From Leuctra nigra (lineage: Eukaryota > Arthropoda > Insecta > Plecoptera > Leuctridae): a DNA stretch of 64,000 nt. The position numbers and the translations under genes were made by a program. The number at the start of each line of letters is the position of its first letter. The first letter of the stretch is position 1. This document shows, in pieces, positions 46,901 to 57,800 of the stretch. The notes under the pieces were generated by a model that saw nothing but the letters and a program-made list of their open reading frames with translations, did no database searches and was not told where the DNA came from. The DNA is taken from positions 17,597,701 through 17,661,700 of the forward strand of contig OW203771.1 of the NCBI GenBank assembly GCA_934045905.1. Reading direction: 5' to 3'.

Positions 46901-49900
46901 GACTAACTTCATTCGACTTGGATTTCTCATAAGCAGATGAGTGCGCATATGTGTGAAATATGGTTTTTACTGATTCCCTCAGTTAGGTGAATGTTAATAA
47001 ATACCAACTGCAATATTAAAAGATTTTCCTCGAGTGGGACTCGAACCCACGACCTTCCGATATCCGAACTCTGACTGGATATCGGAAGTTCGGTGGTTCG
47101 AGTCCCACTTGAGGAAAATCTTTTCATATTGCAGTTGGTATTTATAAACATTCACCTAACTGAGGGAAGCAGTAAAAACCATATTTCACATGTTAAATTA
47201 TGTTTCGGGTCATATATTTGTTCCCACCAACAGGCGGTTTGGAGCGGTTTTAGAGGCAAATACAAAATATAAATTGCCATATTTGGCAAACGGTTATGAA
47301 TATCGAAAAAGCAAGCCAGATGTGACATGTATTGAACCTTTATCTACATTTTCATCGCTAACAGTCATAACGGTACTCCTACCATATGCTCCTACTATGT
47401 GGGCAGAATTTGTCGGGCACGAAAACGCTCCGTCGCTCATCCGTCTCTCGTTCGTCGCTCGCACGGAGCGTTTACTAGATCTAGGTAGTGTACTAAGGTA
47501 TTGGAATGGGAATAAAAATCTCGAGTTCCAAGTTGTTGGAACCAGGCTAGGTATTTATAATACAAGCGAAGAATAATATTCCGAGTTGTTGGAACGAGGC
47601 TGAATGTTATTAGCTACCTATAGTATTGTAATATCCACCGAACAATGAAGCTATTAAGTGGGTCTTCCATGAACGCGATGTTGCTTTGCGGCACGATTTT
47701 TCAGTCACCGTCATCCATGATCGCGATGTTTTCGCCTTCGCGTCATGATATTTCCGCCTCCCCCATTTGTCCAGAGGTGGCACACTGGTAACCGCGCATG
47801 CCCACAACGCCGCGTCAGAAATTCGCTGCGTTGGTTATTGAAGTAGCGACGATTCGCAGCGATTCGCGTAAAGTCACGCGTTGCTGCGATTCGAGCGCTG
47901 ATTGGTTGAGAGACCACCGCGACGACGAAAAAACGCATTGCGATTAAATAAAGCGTTCATGGAAGACGGACTTTAGATGTTTAACTTTGAAGAGAATTTA
48001 ACTCTAGCTTGGTTTCAGAAATGTCAGGTCTAAATATCTAGAGTTCCAAGTTGTGCGGACCAGACTAGGTGCTTACAATTGGCAGCCAAAGAGAAGAATA
48101 TAATCAGAGTTCCAAGTTGTTGGAACCCGGCTGATTGTTATCTCTCGATGTGTAGAGTCAAGATAGATGTTGATTGTATGGAAAGATTGATAGTCGAATT
48201 GTAAATAATATTGAATATGATGGAGCGAAAATAATATCAATGTTGTTACGGAAATTTATTAACAGAGCCAGTGATTAACAGAGATTTGGTTCATTCCGTG
48301 TCAAATCAACCAACGAGTTACGGTCATAATTTTTTATTTTGACGAAAGTTGGTACAATTGAAGATATGGTCAACTGATGACCAAGATTTATTTTTAGATT
48401 TTTTGACTTACCTGTTTACTCCTACCTATGTAGCCCATAAATAGTAAAAAATTAAAAAAAAAAAAAAAAAAAAAAAACGGGCTCCGGAGGGGTTTTTTTG
48501 GGGCTCAGAACAGAGGCTAGGATGTTTAGGAGGTCTATGAAATGTCCAAATAGGCAGCCAAATAGTCCCTTAAAACTACTAAAAAAAAGGACCACAAAAT
48601 CTCGAAAAAGGACCAATAAATTTTATGGTATGTAATATTTGGCAACATATTATTCGATTTACATATCGGTTTAGGAGTTGGATTAGAGTAAAATTATTGT
48701 ATGAATGTGTCAAGGTATCAAGTGTCAATTGTTGATGGCCATCAAAATAGTGGATGGAAATTTTATGAATTGTGGGTCTAGACCAAAATTCATAACATTT
48801 TTGTTACCTACCTCATTGCAATAAACTTTTCGTATTATTTCCCCAATAGTTTAAAAAATTACAAAAAGATTTATTATAGCAAGAAAAGGACTGAATTCAT
48901 AAAAAATTTAGAAAAATACATTTTCAGGCAAAATGAAACACATCTTTGAAATCAGGAACACATGATATATTTTTATATCATTTTTAGACGCGTCTGAACA
49001 AAAAACGAAAAAAGGATGTCCTAAACATCCTAGCCCTACGTATTTAAATAACATTTGTTCTAGATGAGCTACAAACCTCCACAAGGGCTCATTTTAAAGG
49101 TGTGATTGTCCTCTATGAAACAAGACTACATATGTGCACCCTTGTACATTGTTTACTGTCCGAGTAATTGACCTTTACATGTTGACCGGGTAAAAGGTCA
49201 ACTGCAAAATTGCTTCTCCTCAGAATCTATCAAAATTTTAGGGAGATCATCCCACTAGATGGAGGAAAATTCCCTAAACAATTTGTGTTTGTAACTTCAC
49301 ACACTTTTTTATATTAAATATTTTGTGAAAAAAATAGAAAAATAGGACATAAACAATTGGCAGATATCCTAACATTCTTATTTTTCATTATGTGATCATC
49401 TAAATATCAAACGTCCTACCACATTTAACTTTAAACTTAAATATCTTCGGTTTGGCTCGGTTCCATTCCCTTTTCCTTTTTTGATATAACCGATTTACCT
49501 ACCGATTGACACCCTCACTTTTTTCAGGAATAGGGGTCCAGATTCTACAACTGCATTGCTGGTCGGCTAGCAAATTCTTCCATAAGATTAACATAATTAA
49601 AATAATTGCTAGTGGACCAGCACAGCAATGGATAATATCATTCATTTAAGACGATTTTATCTGCGCAAAAAAGTGGCAAAAATGTGGATAGCAAAATAAA
49701 AGACAATAAAAAAATTTATAACCCACAGCCTGCTTGACAACATTTCGGCGTAGGAACAAATGGGCGCGCGTCTTCAATGCGGTTTGAACTGTATCACGCC
49801 ATTTCAAACCAATTTGAAATTAATCGATCGAATGCAAATTGAGTTTAATTTGATGTGTATATCAATTTGATTGAGTCAAACCGATTTGGCTAAAGCGGAT

Positions 49901-50139
49901 TCAATGTGGGTTGAAAATGCATGGTAGACGTGGGTGGTCTTGATAACACATCATTGTAGGCTAATTAATATTTAGTAAAGGATTTTATCCTTTACACTTA
50001 CATTCGCGTAAGGTGGCAAAGCTAATTCAATGTTATTCCCAAAATTTCGGGTCAGCGATAACATCTCTGCAGATAACCCTTCATTTGCATTATATGAGAT
50101 ATTATATTTGTTTAAACCACAAATTGCTTCAAGAGCCAT
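43843..50139 (-). CDS. PSMB5: Proteasome subunit beta type-5 (chymotrypsin-like catalytic subunit of the 20S core), 5 coding exons
   Basis: The coding sequence joins 50139-50002, 46670-46523, 46059-45800, 44931-44727 and 43940-43843, giving 282 aa, the usual length for insect beta-5. Every junction has an AG acceptor and GT donor, and the phases (0, 1, 0, 1) agree. The protein starts [12 protein letters not shown] propeptide of about 69 residues ends in HFDHG before the TTTLGF of the mature enzyme. Counting that Thr as 1, Asp17 (AVDSR), Lys33 (QNMKK), Met45 and Ala49 ([12 protein letters not shown]) are present, as are the late SVGSGS and [15 protein letters not shown] motifs. In the family, Thr1 cleaves peptides after hydrophobic residues inside the 20S core. 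A 7-residue insertion (KESGMAL, about residues 164-170) is unusual. Introns 2 and 3 hold MITEs. Identity is secure; a diverged paralogue cannot be excluded. Confidence 0.95.
44727..44931 (-). CDS. PSMB5: PSMB5 coding exon 4
   Basis: The acceptor is CTATTTCAG before GGTCCC and the donor is GTGAGT (phase 1). It encodes [33 protein letters not shown] and [19 protein letters not shown]. The SVGSGS loop and the RRAI-x-xATxRDA-x-SGG block are family hallmarks. Confidence 0.94.
45351..45496. mobile_element. MITE, 146 bp, TAA target duplication, in PSMB5 intron 3
   Basis: TIR GGCCGGGTAGGACCAACT and its complement, continuing through GGATTAAGTTAA, are flanked by TAA on both sides. PIF/Harbinger-like by duplication. 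Confidence 0.8.
45800..46059 (-). CDS. PSMB5: PSMB5 coding exon 3 (Lys33, S1-pocket residues, insertion)
   Basis: The acceptor is CATCTACAG and the donor is AGG/GTATGT. It encodes 87 residues from [12 protein letters not shown] through CVYWDR and [17 protein letters not shown] to MMLAGWDKR. The family normally reads YKGMGLSMGMML; here it is YKGVG, then KESGMAL, then SIGMML, so seven extra residues are present with no frame disruption. Confidence 0.94.
46111..46495. mobile_element. Snapback MITE filling PSMB5 intron 2 (copy 2 of the 2657 family)
   Basis: GACGGCTGGGTAGTGAG at the left and CTCACTACTCAACCCTCC at the right. Inside, GACCTTGAAGAGTTTTTTAA, ATCGATTTTTATCAATATCT and GAACAGTTCAATGAAAAT are all inverted. 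It takes up about 385 of the 463 intron bases. Confidence 0.75.
46523..46670 (-). CDS. PSMB5: PSMB5 coding exon 2 (end of propeptide, catalytic Thr1)
   Basis: The acceptor is TTTTACAG before CCTGCAG and the donor is GTAGGA (phase 1). It encodes [20 protein letters not shown], then DHG and the mature start TTTLGF, Asp17 in AVDSRAS, and ends at GGSYI. This exon carries the nucleophile. Confidence 0.93.
46724..46795 (-). tRNA. tRNA-like sequence, apparent anticodon GGA, probably a repeat-borne pseudogene
   Basis: A 72-nt cloverleaf can be drawn: D arm GCTC/GAGC, anticodon arm TCTGA/TCGGA with loop CTGGATA, T arm GTGGG/CCCAC with TTCGAGT. GGA would read Ser, but the long variable arm of tRNA-Ser is missing, the first acceptor pair is G-A, and base 37 is T. 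Shared flanks with the palindrome at 46951 suggest a SINE-like repeat. It lies in PSMB5 intron 1. Confidence 0.4.
46951..47191. repeat. 240-bp palindrome built on a 3' tRNA half, in PSMB5 intron 1
   Basis: Each arm runs from GTGAAATATGGTTTTTACTG through TTAGGTGAATGTTA, ACTGCAATATTAAAAGATTT and the 3' half of the tRNA-like sequence (T arm GTGGGTTCGAGTCCCAC). The centre, near 47072, falls in the anticodon stem. Confidence 0.8.
47657..47972. mobile_element. MITE, 316 bp, TTA target duplication, in PSMB5 intron 1
   Basis: TIRs AGTGGGTCTTCCATGAACGC and AGTCCGTCTTCCATGAACGC (right, complement) are flanked by TTA. GC-rich inside, with AGCGACGATTCGCAGCGATT. Confidence 0.8.
48515..49037. mobile_element. 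Candidate DNA element in PSMB5 intron 1
   Basis: GGCTAGGATGTTTAGGA at the left is inverted as TCCTAAACATCCTAGCC at the right. No target duplication is clear. A 23-A run precedes it at about 48455-48477. Confidence 0.4.
50002..50139 (-). CDS. PSMB5: PSMB5 coding exon 1 (start codon, propeptide)
   Basis: The 46 codons run from [11 protein letters not shown] to ELALPPYAN and end in phase 0 at the donor GTAAGTG. The ATG was chosen because MAL-x-ICxxxx and the xLAxPPxxN ending match the start of insect beta-5 proteins. An in-frame ATG lies further upstream but is not supported by the family. The next exon opens with [12 protein letters not shown], which continues the propeptide naturally. Confidence 0.85.
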
Positions 50140-50210
50140 GATGACAACAAATACAATGATATTCGGTTCGATTTTGTTTAGTGGTTTGGTTGTCACGGCA
50201 ACGTCCCGAC

Positions 50211-50222
50211 CACAGCCTTCTC
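50211..50222 (-). promoter_or_regulatory. Shared 12-bp promoter word GAGAAGGCTGTG, PSMB5 copy
   Basis: The word lies 72 nt upstream of the PSMB5 start codon in the gene's orientation and is extended to CGAGAAGGCTGTGGTCGG. The same word is found just upstream of the MADF/BESS start and again inverted at 50708. A core-promoter or 5'-UTR role is inference. Confidence 0.4.
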
Positions 50223-50235
50223 GAGAAGTGTCAAG

Positions 50236-50682
50236 CAAGGTCCACTAAATCTTCTCCTAGCGGAGAACAGGCGAACCGCCAAATAAGGTCGTTCCATCTG
50301 ACGCCATTACGGTGTAAAGCGGAAGTAAAATCAAGCGGATGTAATCAAGTGGAAGTATAGCGGAAACGGAAGTAAATTTTGTTGAATAACATTGATCGCT
50401 CATACTACATTAAAACCAAGACGATGAAACTGATCAATATCAAACAAAAGGTAAACATCAATTTATACTATTTTGTGACTATGCCGACTTACTGACGGAC
50501 ACTGCATCTGACAGTTCAGATGTTAGCTAAGCTGTCTTGCGCATGCGTGACGTCTTCCGGTTTCCGTTTGGCTCCGCAATGGAGGACACTTTTGTATTTA
50601 ACATAGTGGAAGTGTGTGCAACGACCTAATTAGCACCGTGAGGTGCTGCGCGCTAGTAGGAGCGGAGATTTAGTGGACCTTG
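50236..50682. mobile_element. Non-autonomous element, 447 bp, perfect 8-bp target duplication, in the PSMB5 promoter region
   Basis: TIR CAAGGTCCACTAAATCT and its complement are flanked by GTGTCAAG on both sides (50228-50235 and 50683-50690). The 8-bp duplication points to a hAT- or P-type transposase. It starts 97 bp upstream of the PSMB5 ATG. Inside are several GCGGAAGT-like words, and at about 50538 GCGCATGCGTGACGTCTTCC, which resembles NRF1, CRE and ETS sites. Confidence 0.85.
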
Positions 50683-50707
50683 GTGTCAAGACAAGAAGCG
50701 AAACGTT

Positions 50708-50719
50708 GAGAAGGCTGTG
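50708..50719 (+). promoter_or_regulatory. Shared 12-bp promoter word GAGAAGGCTGTG, inverted copy across the MITE
   Basis: This plus-strand copy faces away from PSMB5. Without the MITE at 50236-50682 and one target duplication it would lie about 30 bp from the PSMB5 copy, as a divergent pair. This suggests a bidirectional start region; no plus-strand gene was identified. Confidence 0.35.
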
Positions 50720-51426
50720 ATCAACTTCTTTATCGGCATTGTGCGACTGTCTAGGTAAACTCTCACTAAGTTCAGACATTCTATCGGGTAAAAGACACTC
50801 ACGTAGTCCCAAGCCAATATAATACCACTAATGCATACTACTCAAAATTGTTCAAAAACTTTGCTGGAAATTGATTATTTCCAGTATTTTGGCTCTTTGA
50901 GTACCTATAATTGAGGCATTTTCTACAAATAAGTGATTTCGAGATAATAAAAAACCTATATTGTAATGAAGAAAATAAATGTAATAATTGAAATATAGGG
51001 AGTCAACAGACTACAATTTTTCCCCAATAATATTCTCAAAAAATTATTTTAAAAAAAGGATTAAACGTATAAAAATCGAATTCCAGACATTGCAGTTCTA
51101 AAATTCTCGGAGTAAAAAAGGTCTCACAAATATGATATTTTTGGGAAAGCTATGGTTGCGTAAGAAACTTCAGGAGGCGAACTTCAGGAAATCAATGAGG
51201 ACCTACTTCAACACTACAGGTGCTGAAATTTGACGAAGAAAATCCCATGAGATTAGCCAAAAGAGGATTGAATGAAGAGAGGAAAAAAGCACAGAGATGT
51301 GGAACAGGGAATGTAGAAGTAAGAGGAGAGTAGACGTTTATAGAAAGTGGGAGGATAGTAGATAAAAGTGGAAAACTGCGTGCGCTAGTGCGCATAAAAT
51401 AAAAATTAGTCATGATGTGACCTGGA

Positions 51427-51540
51427 GGGCTATTCTAAATTCCCTTGTCGTCTCATTTCACGTGATACGGGCTCACTGCACACTGGAGTGCTATCTTATC
51501 AATTGATACGAGACGACAAGGGAATTTAGAATAACCCCCC
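51427..51540. mobile_element. Short hairpin MITE, about 114 bp
   Basis: GGCTATTCTAAATTCCCTTG then TCGTCTC is inverted as GAGACGACAAGGGAATTTAG then AATAACC. Confidence 0.7.
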
Positions 51541-51721
51541 TGATGTGAGTGGCAAGGTTTATATGAAGTGTTACTTACATTTTAAAGTTTATTGATAGTA
51601 TACTATAGTAGGTATATTACTGAATCCCTGACCCATTAAATTGGAACCAGCGGATAGATTATTATTAATATTGGTTCTTACAGTTCCATTAAAAAAATTG
51701 ACAAGATAAATACCTAATTTC

Positions 51722-52969
51722 TAGTGATGTGAGTCGGTAAATTAACGGTCAGGTAAATTTACCGGTCAGGTAAATTTACCGTAAATTTACCAAATAAATT
51801 TTACCATGGTAAAATTTTCAAAATTATCATCATTATATTCTATGGAATCAGCCAAGTGCATAGGTCAAGAAAACAGTGGAATTTACACTTTAAATGAGAA
51901 GTGGAGGAATCTAGTGAATATCATTAAAATGTTGCATTATACATTGTACCTATTGCACACATTCTCTGATGTGAAACCAAGGAAATAGTAGGGACATACT
52001 TTCAGGGATATCAAGTAGACCTCACAGTCAAGTGAAATGTAGTCCATGTTGATTTGTAGGTGTTTATAGATAAGTTTTATGAATTTGAATTTGTTATTTT
52101 TTTTTTAATTGGTACCTATACCAAAGTGAAATGTTGACCAGTGTCGATTTTGTAGGTAGAGGTATGCAGAAAATGTTCATTTTATTTCATGAATACTACT
52201 TACTTAATAAGTTAATTTTATCTATTATTTTATTTCATTTTATCTTCATTTTCTGTAGGTAGAGTACTTAGTTAAATTGTACTTGATTTCCCTAGACGTG
52301 TTTCTTCATTATATTTTCTTTGGTTTCATAGCAGAGAAGTGTGCAAATATTCAAAATATAAACAAAAATGCAAAATTTTTATGATTTGTTTTAAATGAAG
52401 GTATTATTTAAATTGCAACTTGGAAATGACTGTAAGAAACCTGGGGAAGATAAGGGGAAGCAAATGGTTCTTCAAAGTGTATTGTTGGATATGTCTACAC
52501 CCATATAATTTATGTGGACACGAAACTTGCAGATAATATTATAGCTTATGACTTGAGGTAGGTACATTGTACATCTTCAAAACGTTAAATTCGATAAATA
52601 AATATTGTTAATTATAATATGTAATAAATAACGTTTTGAGAGTGTAACAGGGGCAGTAACTATGGTACTATTTAATTTATTGAGCTTTAATTATGTGCAA
52701 GTGTTACATTTTATTAAATTTTAGAGTGTGAAGACCAAACGATGCAAAAAGAAATCACTTGGAAGAACCACGGCATCCCCTTCATTTCCTGATCACTTAA
52801 TACACATTTGGCACCCCCAAAACACTTTTAAAACAATTATTTTAAGAGCCAATAGCACGATTCCTGAATTAGACAAAAATTAAAAAATTTACCGCCTGAC
52901 GGTAAATTTACGGTAAATTTACCGGTAAATTTACCGAGAAAAAAATTTACGGTAAAATCCACATCACTA
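51722..52969. mobile_element. hAT-type element, 1.25 kb, perfect 8-bp target duplication, GGTAAATTTACC arrays
   Basis: The ends TAGTGATGTG and CACATCACTA are flanked by CTAATTTC on both sides (51714-51721 and 52970-52977). Just inside each end GGTAAATTTACC-type palindromes repeat. The roughly 1-kb centre is AT-rich with no recognisable transposase. Confidence 0.85.
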
Positions 52970-53017
52970 CTAATTTCATTGTAGTAGCAGTTTTTATTCA
53001 GTAGAAAACAATTGTAA

Positions 53018-53229
53018 AGCCTGATTTACACGGTTACAATTTCTTGAACAACTTCTGTGTCACATTCCCATTTTTCATACAATTTTGTATTGACTTCAAG
53101 CAACTTCTTGACAAAGAACTTGAGCTCCAAATTGTGATCCTTCCTGCGGCACATTCTTCGATATTTTCTGTTTTCATAGAAATTCCAATGTGGAGAATAA
53201 TTTTTGGTACCTAACTGTGAGAAAAGCAT
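53018..53229 (-). pseudogene. Possible coding fragment of a TIR-bearing element
   Basis: AGCCTGATTTACACGGTT at 53018 matches the TIR of the 1734-2263 MITE. Inside it, on the minus strand, an open frame of 67 aa ends EVVQEIVTV with a Lys/Arg-rich KYRRMCRRKDHNLELKFFVK. It may be the last exon of the autonomous relative. No homologue is recognised and no right-hand TIR was found. Confidence 0.3.
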
Positions 53230-54147
53230 GGCAAATTTCTTTCTCTTGATGCATACCTACCTCCAATATTAATAGAAAAATGTAGCCAAATACTTCAGAA
53301 TATATTTCAAAACTTAGTAGGTGTGTATGTATTCATACTATTACGTACGTAGGTACCTCCTCTACTTACCTACTCTAGCTCACTCAGATCTCATAAATAT
53401 TAGGTATATTGGGTATCTTAGATTTTACAATAACAAACTACATAATAATGTACCTAGATCTATGGGTAGATCATGTAATGTAGGCAGTAGGTACTTCAGT
53501 TTATGGGCAAGTGCCAATATCACTGACTCACTTTAAATGTCTCTTCTCGTGATGCGAGTCCTTCATACACCGACATGAGTTCACCACTTCAGATTTTATT
53601 ATGGCAGCGCTGTAACTTTTAGAGTACGCATAGTACCTAGGTAATAGTGTTGTTAAAAAACATGTTAGTTATTCAACATTTAAACCTATGTTTCAGTTAG
53701 TATCCATATAATTCTAATTATTTAAATATGTATAGGTACTACCTATTTGTTAATAATATCGATTTCCGCTGTGCGGCCATCTAAACTTGTCAATTTGTAA
53801 CAAAACTATTTGTAACCTAAAACAGATTTAAATATGTGTAAAAATAACAACGACATGCAACTACTGTACCATGATGAGTGAAGGGGTATTGAATCTCCAA
53901 AATACGTCCATGTCTTAAAAATTAATTCTAATTTGTATCACTTGGCTTCAAATTTGTCAAAATGGCAGCCCTGAATGGCATACCTCGGATGACCACTTCA
54001 TCAATCTATTAAATCAATACTTTTATTTAAAAGTTCTAAAAACTGTCCCTAAAAGTAATAGAGATCAACCAGTCGCCTCATAATAATTTAACTTTTCTTT
54101 TCACAACCTTAAAGCTGTTAACATGCATAAATACACCACGAAATGGA
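53230..54147. other. No gene seen
   Basis: AT-rich with many GTAGGTACCT-type words. It contains the candidate poly(A) signal at 54022. Confidence 0.4.
54022..54027 (-). terminator. Candidate poly(A) signal AATAAA for the MADF/BESS gene
   Basis: This AATAAA on the minus strand is about 390 nt past the stop and is the nearest I found. The intervening 3' region contains the MITE at 54148-54361, which would be part of the 3' UTR. Confidence 0.35.
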
Positions 54148-54361
54148 ATCAACAAATCAAAAATCATAAAACGGTAGTTGAACGAAACGGATTGGCTGCT
54201 GGTCAGGCTCCTTGACAATCAATCCTTGTAATTGCCAATGAAATTAGAGCTCAACTACTAGCGGTAGATAACAAGTTAGCATAGACTTCATCGGATGATG
54301 CAATCACATTTTTTTCAGCTAATCAATTTCGTTTAAATACCGTTTAATCATTTGTTGAGTA
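54148..54361. mobile_element. Core-sharing MITE family, copy in the MADF/BESS 3' region
   Basis: The ends CAACAAATCAAAAATCATAA and AATCATTTGTTGAGTA are a decayed version of the 4325 TIR. The core words TGCTGGTCAGG and GACTTCATCGGATGATG are present. It starts 56 nt past the stop codon. Confidence 0.7.
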
Positions 54362-54416
54362 ACATTTCTATTCCCCTTCTCTCGCAAAACATTTGACAAC
54401 TAATCTTCGTTTAGTA

Positions 54417-54830
54417 TTAACTCGAAGCGAGGGCACTGGCTTGATCCGCCTGAACCTGCGCCTCGAACACCATCTGCTGTATCCTGAACTTCAGCGTCCT
54501 CCGCACGTTGGCCGGCAGCTGCTTCAGCTCCGCCGCTATGTGCGCGCAGAACATGTCCGTCTCGTCCTCCAAGCGGCACCGCTTGCTCACCGACTCCGCA
54601 CACTCGCTGTTCGCCTCCGTCACGAACGAGCCTTCCCGGTCGTCGACAGCGCTCTTCGCGGGGAGGCGTATCGGCTCGTGCGGGTCTTGGAGCTTGAAGG
54701 TTTCGCTGTGACGACGGGAGAGGCGCTCCGGTACGTCGGGGTCGGATCGGTAAGAGACTTCGCTGCTGGCGGATTGCCGTTTGCCGCGGTTGCTGTAGCT
54801 TTGGTTGCTCATGCTGGCGTCGGTATCGGA
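54417..54830 (-). CDS. MADF/BESS gene coding exon 6 (Ser/Arg-rich region, BESS motif, stop)
   Basis: The acceptor is CTCCTTTCAG. The 137 residues include a polar Ser/Arg-rich stretch, the basic cluster SKRCRLEDE and the BESS motif (MFCAHIAAELKQLPANVRR, then LKFRIQQMVFEAQ), ending ALASS and TAA. The exon is clearly GC-richer than its flanks. Confidence 0.85.
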   Translation of the reverse strand, partial: SDTDASMSNQSYSNRGKRQSASSEVSYRSDPDVPERLSRRHSETFKLQDPHEPIRLPAKSAVDDREGSFVTEANSECAESVSKRCRLEDETDMFCAHIAAELKQLPANVRRTLKFRIQQMVFEAQVQADQASALASS

Positions 54831-57800
54831 CTGAAAGGAGATTGGTATTTGATTGGTTATTGTGATGTTTCTAAATTGCCTTATTATGTACACAATACAC
54901 ATGTCCACATTAGTTTTAGTGGTGTTAGAAACATGTTGAAAAATAGATTATCGTTTGTAGAATTTTATATAAAAAAATAATGTTGTGCAAAGTTCAGGAT
55001 TTAAAAGTATTTAACCAAACAGGGGATCAAACCCAAGTTCTCACAAGTGCCTGGCAAGTGAAGGTAAGCTCTCAATGATAACAAGCTTATTACTACTGAC
55101 TAAGTACAAACTAAACTATACTATGAGAAAACTAAAGGGGAACACATAAATTCACATTCACATAAATTACAACCTAAATTTGGAATTTTAATTTTTAACA
55201 CTTGTGAACTTCTAGCAACTTTGATTAAAAAATCAATACCAACATAAAGATAGAGATCCTATTTATAATGAGTAATGACTCTATTCCCCTTCTCTCACAG
55301 TGCCCACAGACTGAATACAGTTGAAAGAAGTCGAACATGACTCCGTGTCAATCACCTCTGCATTGGGAGCCGGCGGGACGTCGAAGTCGGGCGCGAGGAA
55401 CGACAGCGGCACGAAGTACTGCCACTTGGTGTACCGCACGCTGTCGGGTTTGCCGGCCTTCAGGGAGCTGCGGTACTTCTTCACCTCCTGCAGGAAGTTG
55501 GCCTTCAGGTTCTTCATCTTCGACTTCACCTCTTCCACTGCACAGGGGAAAACATCGGGTCAGAAACATATCACCAGAAGAGACATCTTCATTAAGATGT
55601 AGATGAGCTAAAAGCTGTGTTCACATTTTTGTGTTTTTTTCTTACGACCAATCACAACTTACATGTCCAGAATCCGCTCACGGCAGACTTGTGATTGGTC
55701 AAAAACCGGAAAACGCAAAATGCAAAATCGGTCTATGTGGACCTGGCTTAACAAGCTAAACTTTTTGATGTTACAAGTTCCGTGGGACGGCTAATAGATA
55801 CTGCGACTAGTTTTATTGGTCATAATTTTATAAGATCCATTTACTCTAAAGGGCTGTTCATATCTAAAATGAGTTTTTGCAATATGAGTAGGCTAGCTAG
55901 GTAGGTACTAAATTTTCTATTAACCTATAATCACAAGTCTGCCATGAGTGGTTTCTGCCGGACTTGTGATTGGCTAAGCAATTGCAATTCAGAAGTTGGT
56001 ACACTGGAAGTAATCTTGAAGTGAATGGATATTATTTCTTTGTAAATCCAGCCCCAGGAATATGATTGTGAAAGAAGATGACGTATTCCTCACCGTCCTT
56101 GTTAATCTTCTGAGAGAATGTGTGCAACAGTTGGCTCCGCTTTGTCCGGACACCGCCTCTGGACTTAGCCTTCTTGTCGTAGAAGATGGGCGAGTCGCGC
56201 CAGAAGTCAATCAGCTCGTAGATCTGCTTCGACGTCCACAAGTCAGCCGGATTCCCTTGGAACGCGTCCGCGGCCGAGATGCTCTGTCTGTGGAGATGAG
56301 AATAATTGCCTATAATAATTGCTAACTGCCAAGTTAACAAAGCTTACCCACAGCAAAGTGTTGTATTAAAGTTTAGCTTGCTACTTTACAGACAAGATAC
56401 AAATCAGTTTAAGACTGGCTTTACTTCCCAATCTACACGACTGACATTTGACAAGGATTACATACTACCCACATTTTATGAAAAGAAAACTGAAATAGAT
56501 AAATTGGGCTTCATAGCAATACTACTTGTTGATTGCAGTAGGTCTTTAGATGTTTTGATGTCAATTTGAGCTTGAAAATCATGGGCTCAAACTCAAACAC
56601 AAATTATTATTTGAAATGATTGAAATAATTGAAATGATAGTGAGACGTCAAGGTATTGGTTGTTTCCCTTTAAGAGCGCCATCTCGTACCTGGATGACGC
56701 TGCCGTGCTGTCCTCGTTGGAAGCATCGTCTTCCTGATAGTCGATGTGCAGCTCATCGTCGGAGATGTCCACCTCCTCGTGCTCCAGCTTCACGTTCAGC
56801 TGAGACCGAGACTCACTCTCCTCCGCCGCATACTGCAGAACATTTCAGTAGTTACACCGTGGACTTTAAACTACACTGAATACATTCGCTTCAGCCTCCA
56901 TCCGTTATTTGTATCATACCTAATGTGCTAAAAGCTTTGAATATTTAATCCTTACGGCTAAAAGTTTCTAAAATACATAGTACCTGTACCTAGTATACCT
57001 ACAAGAAAAAAGAAAATAAGTAGGTACCATCCTACAGATTCCTACAAAATTGAATTTATTAAGCCCACAAAGGCAAATCCTATGAGGGAAAGGGTGTGGT
57101 AATTTATGGAATAATTTTATGTGTACAATCATTAAAAATGTGATCCACATATCATAATCGAATTAAGAAGATGGGACTCTTGATATCGCCTCTGTTGAAA
57201 TAGGTAGGTACCTACTCTCAATTCTAACTCGAAACTCAATAAAATTATCTATAGTTTGTTCCTAAGGCAGACACACTCATTGTTCTCGTTTTATAAGGTA
57301 TCGTAAAATCATTTGCTCTCATTGTATCCTCGTCCATTTATTGCACATCCCTTGTTCGAGGTCGTTTACTCGCTTAGGGGGTGGAATATTATTCCACAAT
57401 GGTATCTATGTATTTATGAGGTATGTTTTGACACTTTTAGGTTTTTACGATAGGGTCAGGTCCATTGTAAGTGTCACTAATACATCATAAAACAAGAACA
57501 ATGAGTGTGTCTGCCTTAGGAACAAAGTATAGGACAAATTTGATCCCGCTCAAAATAATGAATATCTAGTCCAGTCCCAATTTGATCAACTACTCTTCTC
57601 ACATTGTGATAAGTACAAGCAGGTACCGACTTCCTACTGTTTTATCAGTAGACCCATGTGGAAATAGTCACATACAAAAAGTGCATGGACGTTCGACAAG
57701 GCTGTGTGTGAACTGTATACTCTTTCAATAGACAATACCTACATTTACGTTCAAATAATTATGTAAAATAAACATTGTATTATCTTACTGTGGGTTTGTA

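Noticed and set aside
47711..47938. 75-aa Arg-rich open frame
   Set aside because: It lies wholly inside the MITE at 47657-47972 with its TTA duplications.
54393..54980. 195-aa plus-strand open frame, the longest in the window
   Set aside because: It is the GC-rich complement of MADF/BESS exon 6; the minus strand carries the BESS motif and valid splice sites.
55321..55606. Plus-strand open frames of 89-93 aa
   Set aside because: Antisense to MADF/BESS exon 5.
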